From: Halichoerus grypus
Lineage: Eukaryota > Chordata > Mammalia > Carnivora > Phocidae
Length of the DNA stretch: 64,000 bases
Direction of reading: 5' to 3'
NCBI RefSeq assembly: GCF_964656455.1
Contig: NC_135720.1
Location: 52,540,598-52,604,597 of the forward strand
The notes under the pieces: model-generated
What the model was told of the DNA's origin: nothing
Database searches by the model: none
Seen by the model: the letters and a program-made list of their open reading frames with translations, nothing else
In this document: in pieces, positions 48,885 to 61,348 of the stretch
Layout of the letters: each line of letters begins with the position of its first letter
Numbering within the stretch: position 1 is the stretch's first letter
Made by a program: the position numbers and the translations under genes

Positions 48885-49300
48885 AAGTGGTATATTAGAG
48901 TAGGCTAGGCTATAGGAGTAAGTAGACTCCAAAATGTACAGTGGCTCAAATGCAATAGAAATTTATTTTTTGTTCAAGAGTCCAAGGTGGGTGCTCCCAG
49001 TTGGTAGATGCATCCCAGTTCAGGGACTTAGGCTTTGTCCATTTTGTGGCCCTGCTATCCCCTGTGGCCTCCATGCCCCCAACACGTAGCGGGTAGAAAG
49101 GAAAAGAGTAAGCAGGGAAGGCACACACTCTTCCCTAGAGCCTGGAAATTATGCACATCACTTCCACTCACATTTCATTGGCAAGAGCTGGCCATTTTGC
49201 CACACTTAACTCTAAGGGAATCTGGAAAGTGTAGATCAACTCTGTGCCAGGAAAAAGAAGAACAGATGTCAGTAAAGCGTCTTCTTTTGCATAGTGGGTG
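48885..49300 (-). mobile_element. Old LTR-like repeat
   Basis: GTAGACTCCAAAATGTACAG, TAGAAATTTATTTTTTGTTC, then CATCACTTCCACTCACATTT and CATTGGCAAGAGCTGGCC follow the order of a MaLR-like LTR in antisense. A related piece is at 51540-51700. Confidence 0.5.
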
Positions 49301-49514
49301 ACATTTGCAGGATACAAATACATGGACAGGACCAGAGTTAAATATTTCCACAGGGCTGGTTGTAATACCATCTCTGTCTCACCCATTAAAGATACCTTGT
49401 CAGAATGCAATGCAGGAAAGTGCTCTCGTTCTAGGGACAGCTTGATATCCATTGTGAATTATGTGTTTTTTAAAATCATTTTCAAGCTTCAGTATTGCAT
49501 TAATGAACAAAGGC

Positions 49515-49760
49515 TGTGGAGCATAGTAGATAATCACATGGACTGTGGAGCCAGATGCACTGGGCTGGAATCCTGGACCCACCACTTCCTGACTGACCTT
49601 TTGCAAGTCTGAACTGCTCTGTACCTCAGTTTCCTCACCTGTAAAATTGGAATGATAACAATAGCATCTACCTCATAGGTTTGTTGGGAAGATTGAATAA
49701 GTTCATATGTGTATTTAATGCAAGACCTAGGACATGATAAGAACTCAATAAACATTAGCA
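49515..49760 (+). repeat. MIR, near full length
   Basis: ACATGGACTGTGGAGCCAGA, CCTCAGTTTCCTCACCTG, GATAACAATAGCATCTACCTC and AGAACTCAATAAACATTA are in MIR order. Confidence 0.85.
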
Positions 49761-51539
49761 GTCGCAGATCATGTGAGCCCACCTCTCAACAGATCACAGC
49801 CCAGCAGCTCTGTACCTGAAAACTGCTGAAGAGAAGAGTCCCCGGGCCCAGGAGTCAGGGAGTCTTCATCTTGCCCCTCTGGAGCCTCCCAGTGGGTTGG
49901 CTGTCTTCTCTGGCAAGCCACATCTTTGTTCTGAGCCGCGGCTCTCTCTACCAGTAGCCCTGTGAGGCCACAGTGATGAGCTATTTTGTGTGGTCCAACA
50001 TCCTCCACGTGCTCCCCTGAAGGACCTCCCCCCTCCGTCCCACACAAGCCTCTCCTGGCTGAGGATAGAAAGGTGGACAGGAAACACAAGGAAAGGCAGT
50101 TCTGAGGGGCAGAGCACAGAATCCGTCAGCCATGGGGGCTCTTGGCAAATGTTGAGGCATCCTGCAGACTACTTCCCAACATTGTCACATAGAGCCATCA
50201 GCCAGGCAGAAGATTTGAGCGGGCAGAGCCCATTTTCCAAAGAGGAGAGACATTGTTCCACCTGATTTTTAAGAACAAGAGAAGAGAACAAGATCTGGCA
50301 CAAATCAACATCTTAAAGTAAATGAGGGGGCCCCAGCTGTTTCCTAGGCTATCCCCAGAGTTTGTGTAACATCTGGTATAGAGCAGTTCAGCAAACACTC
50401 ATTCTCTCTGTGCCCGTCATGATGCCGGTGCTCCCATGTTGCCCCCGGTTGTCAAACCCCTCATCTTGGTGCCCCTTTGCCCTTCACGTGTCTCTTCCTC
50501 TCAACCTCTTCTCCTCAACCCAATTCCCATTTTCTCAGGGCAGTGATCATAGGACGTCACCTGATTGAATTGACTCATAATCCTAAGCGTGTTAACACTT
50601 TTTCAAAAGGAGATATTTACTCTCTCTTCCATTCAAGTGGTGGAGTATCAGGCTCTAGGTCTTATGTGTAGGATTCAGGCAGTAAGAAGAAGGCATGATT
50701 CGGATGAAGAGAACCTCTAGCACTAGCTGAAGAATTGTCTGCTCCATCCCAGTCTATCTGGTGCCCCTAGATGAGGGGAATCTTGGACCCCCTCAAAGGG
50801 ATCTCAAGGTAGCTTCCCTCCTCTAGTTCCCTTGTTGCCTCTTCTTAGAGGAATCCTGGAATGTCCTTCCATCCCAGCTTCAACAACCCTCTTGTCCTTC
50901 ATTTTCATCTCCACCCCAGCCCTTTGTTGTCCTGGAATGATACCCTAATTAGCTGTCTGAGGAGTCTGCTTTGAGGGGAGGCCCAGACCCTCCCCCAGAA
51001 CCAGCTCGGAGAGAGCCCTCTCCTTAGAGCTCTGGTTGCTCCCTGGGAGAGCCCCACTCACTCAGGACTTCTTCTCAGGATGTTGGGTAAAATCAGAGCG
51101 CTGGAGCCCACCAGTGCTTGCTACCTTCCACTCCAAGCAAATCACTAACTGTATCCTGAACACTGACTGTCTCTTAAACGACTTAGTGAGAACTTTGATA
51201 CCCAGCAAATCAGAGTTGTTCATAATTAGCAGGACCCCTTTGGGCTGTGGGATATTCAAAAATCACACAGCCCCCCAGCTTCCTCAGAGTACAGCTGCTG
51301 CAGGATGTAGCAGCTGAAGTTCATTGTTGAGCCACTGTGTTACACTGAAGAATAATAAAAGTATTTACCCTTTGTAGGTACATTAACTCTCGAATTCTCC
51401 AAAGATTCCTTTAACCAGTATGCTAAATGGAATCACAGATACTAGAAAGCCAGCCAGCTGTGCTCATTCTAGCATCAAGGTGGAGGAAGAGGGTGGGGAG
51501 AATAAGGGGACAGGGGGCGGTGCCGACCTCTCTGACTCT

Positions 51540-51700
51540 CTGAAACAGGGTTCCACTCTGCTTACATCTCATTAGCCAGAATGTAGTCACGTGGCCACCA
51601 GCTGCAAGGGAAACTGGGAAATATGGTTTCATTCTAAGCAACCATGATCCCAGCTGGAAATCAGGGATTCCGTTACAAAGGAAGAAGTGGAAAAAAGATA
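51540..51700 (-). mobile_element. Fragment of the same LTR-like family
   Basis: CATTAGCCAGAATGTAGTCAC and GGCCACCAGCTGCAAGGGAA correspond to the 49170-49260 part of the LTR-like repeat. Confidence 0.4.
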
Positions 51701-51904
51701 CTGGGGAGGTGACCGACAGTCTCAACCCTACCTCCCGATTAGAAATGTTCGTTCCCTCGATTTCCTTCTGTAGCATTTTGTTCCCTCATCTCTAGTACTT
51801 CCTCCTTCCTGTCCCATAGTAGGAACCAGACCCTCAGCTTTGTGAGGTCCCTTGCTCATCTCTGAATCCTCTGCAGTCCCAGAAAAGGGGCCTGCTTGTT
51901 TGAG

Positions 51905-52140
51905 GCATTTACTAAATAGCTATTTATTGAGCACCTGCTATGAGCCAGACACTTTCCATACATTATTTATGACTTCCTACAAGTTATATTTTATAATTTA
52001 TTATTATAGTATGTGCATATTATTATAGTGGGTATTATTATATACAATGTACAGATAAAGAAAGTGAAGATCAAGATAAGGTCATTCAAGTGTGGAGCCA
52101 GGATTTTACTCTAACTGGCTCCAAAGCCTGTGTCTTTCAA
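51905..52140 (+). repeat. MIR
   Basis: TATTTATTGAGCACCTGCTATG and CAGATAAAGAAAGTGAAGATC with a later GTGGAGCCAGGATTTTA are MIR core and 3' part, separated by an AT-rich insert. Confidence 0.75.
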
Positions 52141-53364
52141 AATTACCCCAGGCATCTTCAAACTATGTTCAGTGGGCTTCAGCGGGTCCCTTTGAGGTTC
52201 TAGGGGCTAGGGAAGAGAGGATGGGAACAGACAGGATTCCAACGCCCCCCTCTTTAACCAGGGCCTCTTCACATTTGCAGAGTGGGGTTCTGCGTATGTT
52301 TTGCTTGAACCAAGTTTTCACAGTTAAACACATTTGGAACCCATAGAGATAAGCCATGCTGAATTGAGTGGCAGTATATTAAAGTAGGAGAGAAAACCAT
52401 TGGCCTCTTGCCCATTTGTCACCTGGCTGCCAGTCTGGGCACCTGCTGTGGGACCTCTGGAAGCTTGGTAAGTTTTCCCTCCGCCCAAGGAACTGCTCCA
52501 TTATTGCTCTGGAATTGCATCCCAAGTGTAAGTAGTTGATGTTAAGAAACTGTACCTCTTTAGGAGGGTTTGACCCAAGTCATAAACCCTAAGAGGGACC
52601 TAAAAATGGATTTTTCCCCTGCGGTGCTAATCAAAATGGTTTAAAACACAGAAGCCAGAAAACTGCATGGGGCTGCAGGCAGGAGGGTGGAGATGGATGA
52701 CGTGACAAACTTCTCAGCCTTTTCTCTAAGTACTCTCCATGAGTACTTACCCTGGCTTCCTGCTGTCTTGGTATCTTGTACCTATGGCCTCTACCAGTGG
52801 GCTCTGAGGGGATGTATTCACATTTCCCTGTTTTTTCCTGATACTACAAATTTGAGAGCTCTTCCCTGTCCCTCATCCTAGATATAAGCACCAAGAGCTA
52901 TAAAGTTTTCAGATAACAAAAGGTTCCTAACTTTTGCATTAAATAGGCCATGGTATAGAATTCCCAACCACAACTGGTCCAAGCTTCAGAATCAATAAAT
53001 GAAGTAAATATGACATTGTTTTTACTACCCAAATGCTTCCCATGGATTAGAGTTTGCTTCATTGGGTGAGGTGTTGGGTGACGGACAGAGAGACCACCCA
53101 GTCAGAAAAAGGAGAATGGGGCCCACACTGTATGTGAAGGAGTTCAAGTGAGTGAAGGCATGGCAAGGGCTTATTCATTCTGGGGAAAGAAGAGAGCTTG
53201 TTCAGAAATGCTGAGGGAAATCACGCTGTGAGATTTGGGGTCCATGTCAGGCAGATTGGGCTTTAGTCTGTGGGAAGCAGACATTTCTGAAGAGGAAAGT
53301 AAGTTGATGGGCATGGACTTTAGGAAGATAAATCTATTGGCCACTATAGGATGACATATAATAA

Positions 53365-53500
53365 CAATTAGAAGAATAGCAACTACCTTTTGATTAATTC
53401 CTTACTGTTTAATGCTTCACATTATCCCATTTAATCCTCACAACATGGTAGGTGTTTGACAGGTGAGGCAACTAAGACTCGGAGAGAGTTTGCTCAACCA
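53365..53500 (+). repeat. MIR fragment
   Basis: CATTTAATCCTCACAACATGG and CAGGTGAGGCAACTAAGACTC are MIR. It ends where an L2-like 3' end begins. Confidence 0.7.
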
Positions 53501-53620
53501 GCAGATACTTACTGAGCATACTATGCTGGGGGCTCCTCTCAGGTCTAAGGATGGAGCTGTGAGCAAGACACATGGGGGCCCTGTTCTCTGACAGTGTGCA
53601 ATTCCACAGAGACAAACATT
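53500..53620 (+). repeat. L2-like 3' end
   Basis: GATACTTACTGAGCATACTAT followed by GGATGGAGCTGTGAGCAAGAC is the usual L2 3' sequence. Confidence 0.55.
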
Positions 53621-54002
53621 AACAATATTGCACAAACTTAATGACAACTGCGACTATTGCTCCAAAGGAAAAGTATGGACGCTCTGAGAGAATGGGCTAG
53701 GGAGGGGTCACTGAGCCTACTCCAGGCAGATGGGAAAGGCTTCCCTGGGAAGTGACAGTGGAGCCAGCTGGACAGGGAAGCAGGAGTTGACTGGGGAGGG
53801 GCAGTGGAGAGAAGGAGTGGCTGGAAGCTTCCCAGCAGAGGTCAGGTTGCTTGCCCAGAGGTCACAGTGTCTGTGGTGGTAGAGAAGGATCCAGCCCAAT
53901 TTGGCCTCATGTCAGGCCTGTGGTCTCTCCTTGTCTCTACAGGCATCCTCTCTTCTCATACAGCACGTCAGCTGGTCTTGAAGGAATAAAGGAAAAACCC
54001 GA

Positions 54003-54223
54003 GGGGCGCCTGAGTGGCTCGGTCGGTTAAGCATGGATTCTTGGTTTCAGCTCAGGTCCTGATCTCCTGGTCCGCAGATTGAGCCCCGTGTCAAGCCCTG
54101 TGTGTCTCGGGCTCCCTGCTCAGTAGGAAGTCTGCTTCCCCTCTGCCTCTCCCCCACCCCCAGCCCTGCACACACACTCTCTCTCTAAAATGAATAAATA
54201 AATCTTTAGGAAAAAAAAAAAAA
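54003..54223 (+). mobile_element. Can-SINE, diverged
   Basis: Sense copy with head GGGGCGCCTGAGTGGCTCGG, an expanded middle with a repeated GCCCTGTGT-type segment and an A-rich tail. The only Can-SINE in intron 5. Confidence 0.92.
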
Positions 54224-55145
54224 CCTGATTAAAATTTGAGGATTAGTCAGGCTCTCTTCTATCTCCTATCTTTCTCACCTCATGGAGTCTTGAAAATTCT
54301 TACAATAGAAATAATGAAAACAACACTGTTTTAAACCATCTGATGTTGCCCAGCTAGCCTGGGCACCTCATACACTCTGCATGGCCTCATTTCTAGGAAG
54401 GATGCATTCTACAGGGACCAGATCACTAGCAGGAGCTGAGAACACAGGTACTGTCCCCTTGCCTTCACCCCCATCCCTCCCAACCCAGATCCAGCTGCTA
54501 GAGAGGCTGAGAGGGCCAAGGGGCCTCACAGGCAGCCTGAGGAAGGACACTTTTTGGAGGGGTCCCTTTTGGAGACTCATGGGCTTCCCTTCAAGATGCT
54601 TTTCATCAGGCTCCAGCCCAAGGCCACATACTCACTTGATTCTTACAATACTCTTGAGAAACAAGATGAAGAAACCGAAGCCCACTGGGAATGATCAGGG
54701 CCTGGACAGGGCTACACGCCTGGCTGTTGGCTCTTCAGTCAGTGTGTTCTGCATGTGGACACACTGATGAGGCTCTCTGATACGTGAGAGGGTTAACTCC
54801 CTTGGTGTTGTGCGTGACAGCCTGTGGCCAAAAGGGACCAAAACGGCAGCAGAGATGGAACCTTAGAGATACCCTCCAACTCCAACTCCCTCATTTCACA
54901 CCTGGGAAGCACAAAGATGCTTACATAGCTGGTGGGTGGTAGGGATTTTTGACTCCCAGCTCATTGCTCATTCCATTTTTCCACATGGCTCTACTGTTAG
55001 CTAAAAAGTTTTCTTTGAATTATGAATGAGCAAAAGGAGATTATGTGTGTGGTTGTGGGCACGTGTGAGACACAGAGACTCACAGACAGCAGTGCAAGGA
55101 CCTAGGCTGTGCAAGTGCCTGGGGTTGCTCTAAGCACTGACTCAG

Positions 55146-55261
55146 GGGCATCCCGTTCCTGGTGCGTGTGAGCTCAACCTTAGAAACAACCAGCGCCATC
55201 TTTAGTTACACATCCATTCGCAACTGGGTTTTACTCTTCTCTGTCTCTGGCAGCTCCAGTG
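55146..55261 (+). repeat. 116-bp direct repeat, copy A
   Basis: Begins GGGCATCCCGTTCCTGGTGC and ends CTGGCAGCTCCAGTG. About 97% identical (4 differences) to 56827-56942. Not recognised as a known interspersed repeat. Confidence 0.95.
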
Positions 55262-56826
55262 AAGGCACATGACATACACAAAGTTCCCTGAGCTGGAGAA
55301 TGCTGCCTTCCCAGAAAGGCGTTTGGTGAGCACTTCACATACCCTCGTCCTTTAAGAGCAAGATTCTCTTCACAGCCATCATGTCTCACTGCTGTCCAAT
55401 GACCTCTGCCTGGCCTGGCTGTGTCAGGCCGGACCCATCTGTCTTCCTGACACCTTCACAGCCACTGGAGGGGGGCTGGCGTATTTATTATCTTTGTGAG
55501 CACACACCACTGCAAACGCTTTACAAACCTGCCACTGGAAAGTTCCATTTCTCTTCCTTCTACAGCGAGTTTATGTACTTTGGATCTTGAGCAACTCCCA
55601 AGGTGTGACAGGCTTCCTGCTGCTCTCTGTCTTGTATGGCTGAGAGGTCCCCTCGGAGAGGCTCCCAAGCCAGGCCCGGCTGCTGCCGCTCCATCCTGGA
55701 GAAGTGAAAAATGCCCACAGCAAGCACCGGGCACCAGGAGCGGAGCTGCTTTCCAACTGGGCTGCCTCCGTCCACAGCCATCACCTGGAGAGCCTCCTCA
55801 TAAAGACAAGCCTGCCCCTCTTGCTTAACCTGCTCCCCCCCTCCCACCGCGGCCCCTGGCAAAGTCGTGCCCTGACCTTGCTCAAGGAGCTTAGGCTCCC
55901 CGGGACGATGCCCTGAATTGGTCTGGTATTCTCCCTTCCTGTCAGATACAGGAAACTCGATTTGACCTCTGCTCAGAACACTCTAAAATCATTCTTGGCA
56001 CTGAAAGACTTCCAGCCTTTGTAATCAGAGCATCTATTATCACCCCAATTAGCGATGAAGCTCCGATGGGGCGGATTCCAAGGCGAATGCGATTTCCGTG
56101 ATTTCCGTGATTCCTCGTCCCCATGTTGAGTGCAGATGTCTTTAAATGCAGTGAAATCATCTCTAATAAGCATGCATTGGCATTCAGATGGCTCCAGGGT
56201 GCATTAACAGTTTCCCGGCAAAATGCCCCGTGCCAACCCACCTTAGGGGACCCTTCCAGGTCCAGCAAGGAAAAGGCAAGGGAAATCTCAAAGTAAATCC
56301 AATTCTCAAGCAAACCATTATGATTTTAGGGCAGACGTGGAAATGCGATGCTGTACTTCGCTCAGCACTAATGGAGAACTGTGCCCTTCCTTCTCAAGCA
56401 CATTAAAAAGAGGAGCAAGAAAGAGCCAGCAGGAACCACTGCACCCTGGGGTTGGAGGAGGGAAATGGAAGCCAAGTCTTCTGGACGTAGAATTATTCTG
56501 TAGGGAAACCACTTCATTGTTCAGAGCCTCTGCTTTCTTCTGGCCTGAAAATAGAATTAAGAATTACCTGCTCAAGGCTTTTGTATGAGTTATTTATACT
56601 GTTTCTACAAAGTATATTGAGCCCATATTTACAAACACATTTACTTAGAATTGGAGAGGAGCCAATGATTATAAACCCTGTAATGAGAGGATCCTGTTTT
56701 TCACCAAACACTTTGCCCCGGACCTGGTACAGAAGAGACGCTCAGTAGATGTTTACGGAATGAATGGGGTAGGGGTGGGGTTGGGGGGAATGAAAATGAT
56801 CATCCTCAAGAAACTTAAACCTAACT

Positions 56827-56942
56827 GGGCATTCTGTTCCTGGTGCGTGTGAGCTCAACCTTAGAAACAACCAGTGCCATCTTTAGTTACACATCCATTC
56901 GCAACTGGGTTTCACTCTTCTCTGTCTCTGGCAGCTCCAGTG
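56827..56942 (+). repeat. 116-bp direct repeat, copy B
   Basis: Begins GGGCATTCTGTTCCTGGTGC. Same orientation as copy A, 1681 bp apart. It is joined two bases before the next repeated piece. Confidence 0.95.
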
Positions 56943-56944
56943 GC

Positions 56945-56997
56945 TCCCAGGCTGCCAACTCCGGTTCTCTCTTCTGATTTCTTCTTCCACTTTTAAG
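56945..56997 (+). repeat. 53-bp copy of an LTR segment
   Basis: Starts TCCCAGGCTGCCAACTCCGG and ends CCACTTTTAAG. Matches 59554-59606 with one difference. No other part of that LTR is present here. Confidence 0.95.
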
Positions 56998-58641
56998 CCT
57001 GGATGCATACCTGCAGCATAAGGCAATTGTGGAAAGCATCTTAGAACAAAGGTGTGGGGGTTCAAAGCCGAGGAAGGTGACATCCAGATGGCAGGACACA
57101 GACACGCTGCCTGGGAAGGGTCTGCCTGGGCTTTGATGGCTGGTGGAACATCTATGGAAAGGGGAGGGTAAATGTTTCTAGAGGAAAGCAGAAAGCACCG
57201 GCTAAAGACGGAGAAGGGAAGCTGGGGAGACACTTGGTCAGCGTGCCCGGATGGGAGTGTGCAGGAGGGCAGTGGAGGCAGGCAGGGTGCCTCCTTCCCT
57301 CTGGGGAGCACCTGATGCATGGTAGCTTTAGGGCTGGGCCTGATCCCATTTCAGTCCTGACACATGCCCTTCCTGAAGGACAGCGTTGCCATTTTACAGC
57401 CAATGAGCTGAGTCATGGTCAAATTGCTAGCAATGGACGGCTCCAGAATTTGTCCCTAGGTCTCTCTGGCACCAAAGCTCTTCCCCTCTGTCTCAGAAGG
57501 AAAGATATTATTAAGACCAAAGAGAGTCCTTGACCTTGAGCTAGACTGTGGACTCTGGAGTCTGTGCATAGGCAAGGGACATTCACAAGGGGCACGGACA
57601 GAGGGTCTGGGGAAAGCATTGAGGCAGTAGACAGTTTTGCTCTTGAAGGAAGAGATCCCAGGGCAAGGATGCCCATAGAAAACCATTGCAGGGGTTTGGG
57701 TAAGAGGTTCCCAGCTAGGGGAAGCAGGATGGAAGGGAGGATCCTGTGTGAGAGGCTTCCTTCTAAGAGCTTTAGAATAATTCATGTGGGGAGCGAAAAA
57801 GGGATGCTAGAGATAGAGGTAGAAGCAGAGACATCACCATGGTTTCAGAAACCTGAGGGGCAGGGGGAAGCTGGTGCAGGGGAAGGAGGATGAGTTTTAA
57901 CCTGCCATGCGGGAGACTCACGGATGCAACCGTGCAACTCCTGCGGTCATCGTTGTTCAAGGACCAGCTACGCACCAGGCACAGGAGTAGGCCCTTGGCT
58001 GTCAAGGGGTTCCCAGGCTGGGGGGTAGATTGGAGCACGTGCTCTGAAGAGCAGGGGGTGGTGAAGGCACTCAGGGCACGCCTGGAGCGGCAAGACCACC
58101 TCTCCTTTCTGCCCGGGGCCCTCACAGACAGGGGTTCCAAGCGTGGGTGGCAGAGACCACGAACAAGGACCCAAATGCACCTCAGCTCGGCCACTTCTCT
58201 ATGGTCACGGTGTCCCCGGGGAGGCAGGGAGGAGCTGCATTCGTTCCTGCCCCCCAGCGCGGCAGGGGCCCACAGGGACACTGATCTTAGCCGGCTTTCT
58301 CAGGTCACCAAGGACCCGGCTACAGGAGGCCAGGGGCTCTGACACAGAGCCGAGCAGGAGGGGTTTTTAAAACTCGAGCGTGGATCAGAATCGCAGCCTG
58401 TTGAAGGAGATCCATTTTCTAACACGTTACTCCCTGGGAGAACAGAGGACTTGTGCACGGATGGGAGGCTCTGCCTCCGGGAGTGGCCTCCCCGTGCTCC
58501 AGGCCCCCGAGGCGAGCGGCCACTCCCAGCCTTCCTCTGGCGCAGAAGGTCACTCGGGCCAGGTGGGAGCAGGCGGCACCAGGGAGGCGGGGAGGCCCTC
58601 GTCCCCGTGTCTCATGCTCTTCTCTGTGCCCACCCATCCAG

Positions 58642-58787
58642 CCTCGAGCCCTTCCCCCGACGGGCAGGACGCCAGGCGGCCGAGGAGCAGGAACCCGTGC
58701 ACCTGGACTGTGGAGGATGTGGTCTGGTTCGTGAAGGACGCTGACCCGCAGGCTCTGGGTCCGCACGTGGAGCTCTTCAGAAAGCAC
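58642..58787 (+). CDS. SCML4: SCML4 coding exon 6: start of SAM domain
   Basis: Encodes residues 325 (split A) to 373. It starts ASSPSPDGQDARRPRSRNP, a basic linker, then enters the SAM (SPM) domain at residue 345 with TWTVEDVVWFVKD and continues to PHVELFRKH. The W-T-V-x-D-V-x-x-F-V signature is the helix 1 pattern of Polycomb-type SAM domains, which form head-to-tail polymers or heteromers (Scm-Polyhomeotic type). Acceptor CACCCATCCAG ends at 58641; donor CAC|GTAGGC at 58788 is phase 0, within the SAM fold. The donor is followed 25 nt later by an unbroken run of 17 G (58813-58829). The exon sits in a GC-rich block of about 450 bp. Confidence 0.96.
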
Positions 58788-59284
58788 GTAGGCGCAGGGT
58801 GGGCCCGGCCCCGGGGGGGGGGGGGGGGGAGGGCTGCACGGAGGCTGAGGGTCAGGCAGCCCCGGGGCTGCGGACGGGGTGGGCTAAACTAAGCGCTGGG
58901 GAGGCCAGATGGAGCCACGGGCTTCTCAGAGCAGAACAACCACATCGTTTTGTTTTTAAGAAGGGATATTTGTCCCATCTGTTCCCTCGTTTTGGCCTTT
59001 ATTAGGAGGGCCTGTTTTCCTGCCCATCCATCCGTCTGGCTGGTCATTCAACATTTATAGCACACGTACAATATGCCAGGCGAACTGTAATAGCACAGAT
59101 TCCTAAGCTGCTTGGAGGATTCGAGGAGAAGACGCCCGTCAGGTGTTCAGCACGGTGCCTGGCTTTAGCTAGCCTTCGTTCACACGAATTCACAAAACTA
59201 GGAGAATCTGAAATATATAAAGATGGTAAATGAAAAAAAAAATTAGGTAGGTAGTAATTAATACTGCATCTGCCCAGCTTACTC

Positions 59285-59789
59285 TGTCAGTTCTCCATTG
59301 CTCTGTCACCAGTTACCACGAACATCTAGCTTAGAACAACACAGATTTATCATCTTCCAGTTCAGTGGGTCACAAGTCTGACCAGGGTCTCAGTGGGTTG
59401 AGGTCAAGGCGTCTGCAGGGATGACAATTCCTTTCTGGAAACTCTAGGGAGAATTCGTTTCCCTGCCTTTTCCCGCATCTGGATCCACCCTCATTTCTTG
59501 GCCCTGTATGGCTCGGCCCTTGTCCTCAAATCCAGCAGCATCAGGCGAGTCCTTCCCAGGCTGCTAACTCCGGTTCTCTCTTCTGATTTCTTCTTCCACT
59601 TTTAAGGATCCTGGTGATTACACTGTCTGTCCCACCCAGTAATCCAGGATATTCCCCCTACTTTAAAGCCAGCTCATTAGCAACCTTAATTGCCTTTTGC
59701 CAGGTAACCTAACATACTCCCAGCTTCAGGGAGCAGGACGTAGACATCTTGGGGGGGGAGGGAGGGAGCGTCATTCTGGCCTACCACAG
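59285..59789 (-). mobile_element. MaLR/MLT1-like LTR
   Basis: CACCAGTTACCACGAACATC, GGGTCTCAGTGGGTTGAGG, CTTCCACTTTTAAGGATCC and ATTAGCAACCTTAATTGCC occur in the order of an antisense MaLR-type LTR ending near CTGGCCTACCACAG. Confidence 0.65.
59554..59606 (+). repeat. 53-bp donor-like segment within LTR
   Basis: Counterpart of 56945-56997, lying inside the antisense MaLR-like LTR of intron 6, where it is continuous with LTR sequence on both sides. Confidence 0.93.
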
Positions 59790-60639
59790 TTACCATGATT
59801 CCTCCTCCTGTCTCACTTTTATTTGGTGATTCTGTCATAGAAACCATGTTCTCAGATCTGGGGAGACTCCTCCTCTAACCCGACCCTCACATTTCATTAG
59901 TGATATATCTGATGTCACTGGACAGGGGGGCCTTGAGAACAAGGACCCCAGAGAGGGTTACGTTGAGACGGATCTGAGTGGGAGGAGTCTGGCTGTCTTC
60001 CAGAGTGGTAGGGGATGGTGGAAGTCTAAGAGGTGGGGGGAAGAGAGAAGATTAGGCCCACAGATGAGATTTGTCCACTCTGCCATTTTGCCAATGACAC
60101 AGAGAGTGAGTGATACAAAGTGGGTGCTTCTGGCTGGCTGGCTAGATGCATGAGAGGGGCGGGGGGGCCCTCACATAGTTGTAGGAGTCCTGTAACTGCC
60201 TCTTCCCCTGACCTGAGCACCCAAACTATCTTTGTCTCTTGTGACCTGAAAATAACAGTATAGGTGAGTGAGGAAACCGAGCCTTACTAGGTTCATGAAT
60301 CGAACATGCATTCTGGAGGGTTACCATTTTCAGAGACAAATGGGAATGATACCACCACCTCAAGGGGCTGGCATCCCCTTAGTAGTTCGTTGTGCTAAAC
60401 CCTGAGATGAAGCAGGTGCATTATTTAGTTGTATGCCACCTGGTATTATTAACAGGGCCAAACACCTGAAATCCCTCATCAAGTGTAATTAGCAATTTGG
60501 TAATCAGCTCAAGGTCGGTGGGCTTACCAAGAAAAGAAACAAGAGATTAGGGTGATGGAAAGAATACCAAGGCCTCATACCAGCACCTGAAAGGGAAGGG
60601 TTATTGCTAGTTTCGGGGTCCAGCTGATGGATGACACTT

Positions 60640-61010
60640 TGTCTTAGTCTGTTCAGGCTACTATAACAAAGGGCCGTAGACCGGCTGGCTTATGAACAAG
60701 AGCAATGTATTCCTCAGCTCTGGAGGCTGGAAGTCCAAGATCAGGGTGAGAAGCCTCCTTCCGTGTTGCAGACTGCCATCTTGCTGTAGAAGGATACTAA
60801 TCCTATTCCTGAGGGCTCCACCTTCATGACCTCATGACCTCCCAAAGTCCCCACCTCTAAATACCATCACATCGGCCTGGGGCTTGAACTCAGGCTGACC
60901 TGCCTTCTAGTTTGGCCTAACCCCCACCTTCAAATACCGTCACATGGGGGGTGGGTAGGATTGCAACATTTGAATTTGGGTGAGGAACACAAACATTAAG
61001 TCCACTGCAA
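60640..61010 (-). mobile_element. MaLR (MST/MLT1-type) LTR
   Basis: TGTCTTAGTCTGTTCAGGC, GGAGGCTGGAAGTCCAAGATC, GAGGGCTCCACCTTCATGACC and GGAACACAAACATTAAGTCC mark an antisense MaLR LTR. A duplicated CCACCT...AAATACC(A/G)TCACAT block (about 60850 and 60927) lies within it. Confidence 0.75.
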
Positions 61011-61348
61011 ACTTTTTGCTCCTTTAGCCCTAAAGCAGATAAGGAGATAAACATCACAGGGGGCATATTGGGAACATAACTGGGGTTTATGTTTTGTTCC
61101 TTCAATCGGGAGCAGGAATTTGAAAAATCCAGTGTGTCATATGACCTCAGGGAGATTATGGGAAGAGGAACACAGTATTTGTTTGCTTTATTTTTTAAAA
61201 GAAGATATTGCCTTGGGACTAAGAGAATGTGTGCCTGAGTGAATCCATATTCCCTTACCTCATCCCCTGACCCCCTGTTAACCGTAGCCACTGTTTGATA
61301 AATCTGACCATCTTCTGGATTTTCTTGTTTCTGATCCTGTTCCACTAG

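Larger units (their letters stand above)
48684..58641 (+). other. SCML4: SCML4 intron 5 (10 kb)
   Basis: GT-AG intron containing LTR-like, MIR and L2 fragments, one Can-SINE and the mosaic repeat set at 55146-56997. The last about 1.2 kb is GC-rich and mostly unclassified. 49770-51400 and 52350-53350 hold nothing I can name beyond a possible L2 scrap near 50380. Confidence 0.93.
58788..61348 (+). other. SCML4: SCML4 intron 6 (2.6 kb)
   Basis: GT-AG intron that splits the SAM domain. It begins with a G-rich stretch including a 17-G run, and contains two antisense MaLR-type LTR fragments. 59790-60640 has no recognised element. Confidence 0.93.

Noticed and set aside
57772..58281. 169-codon minus-strand open frame in intron 5
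   Set aside because: GC-rich sequence with few chance stops; the peptide has no recognisable domain and the frame is not continued by splice sites.
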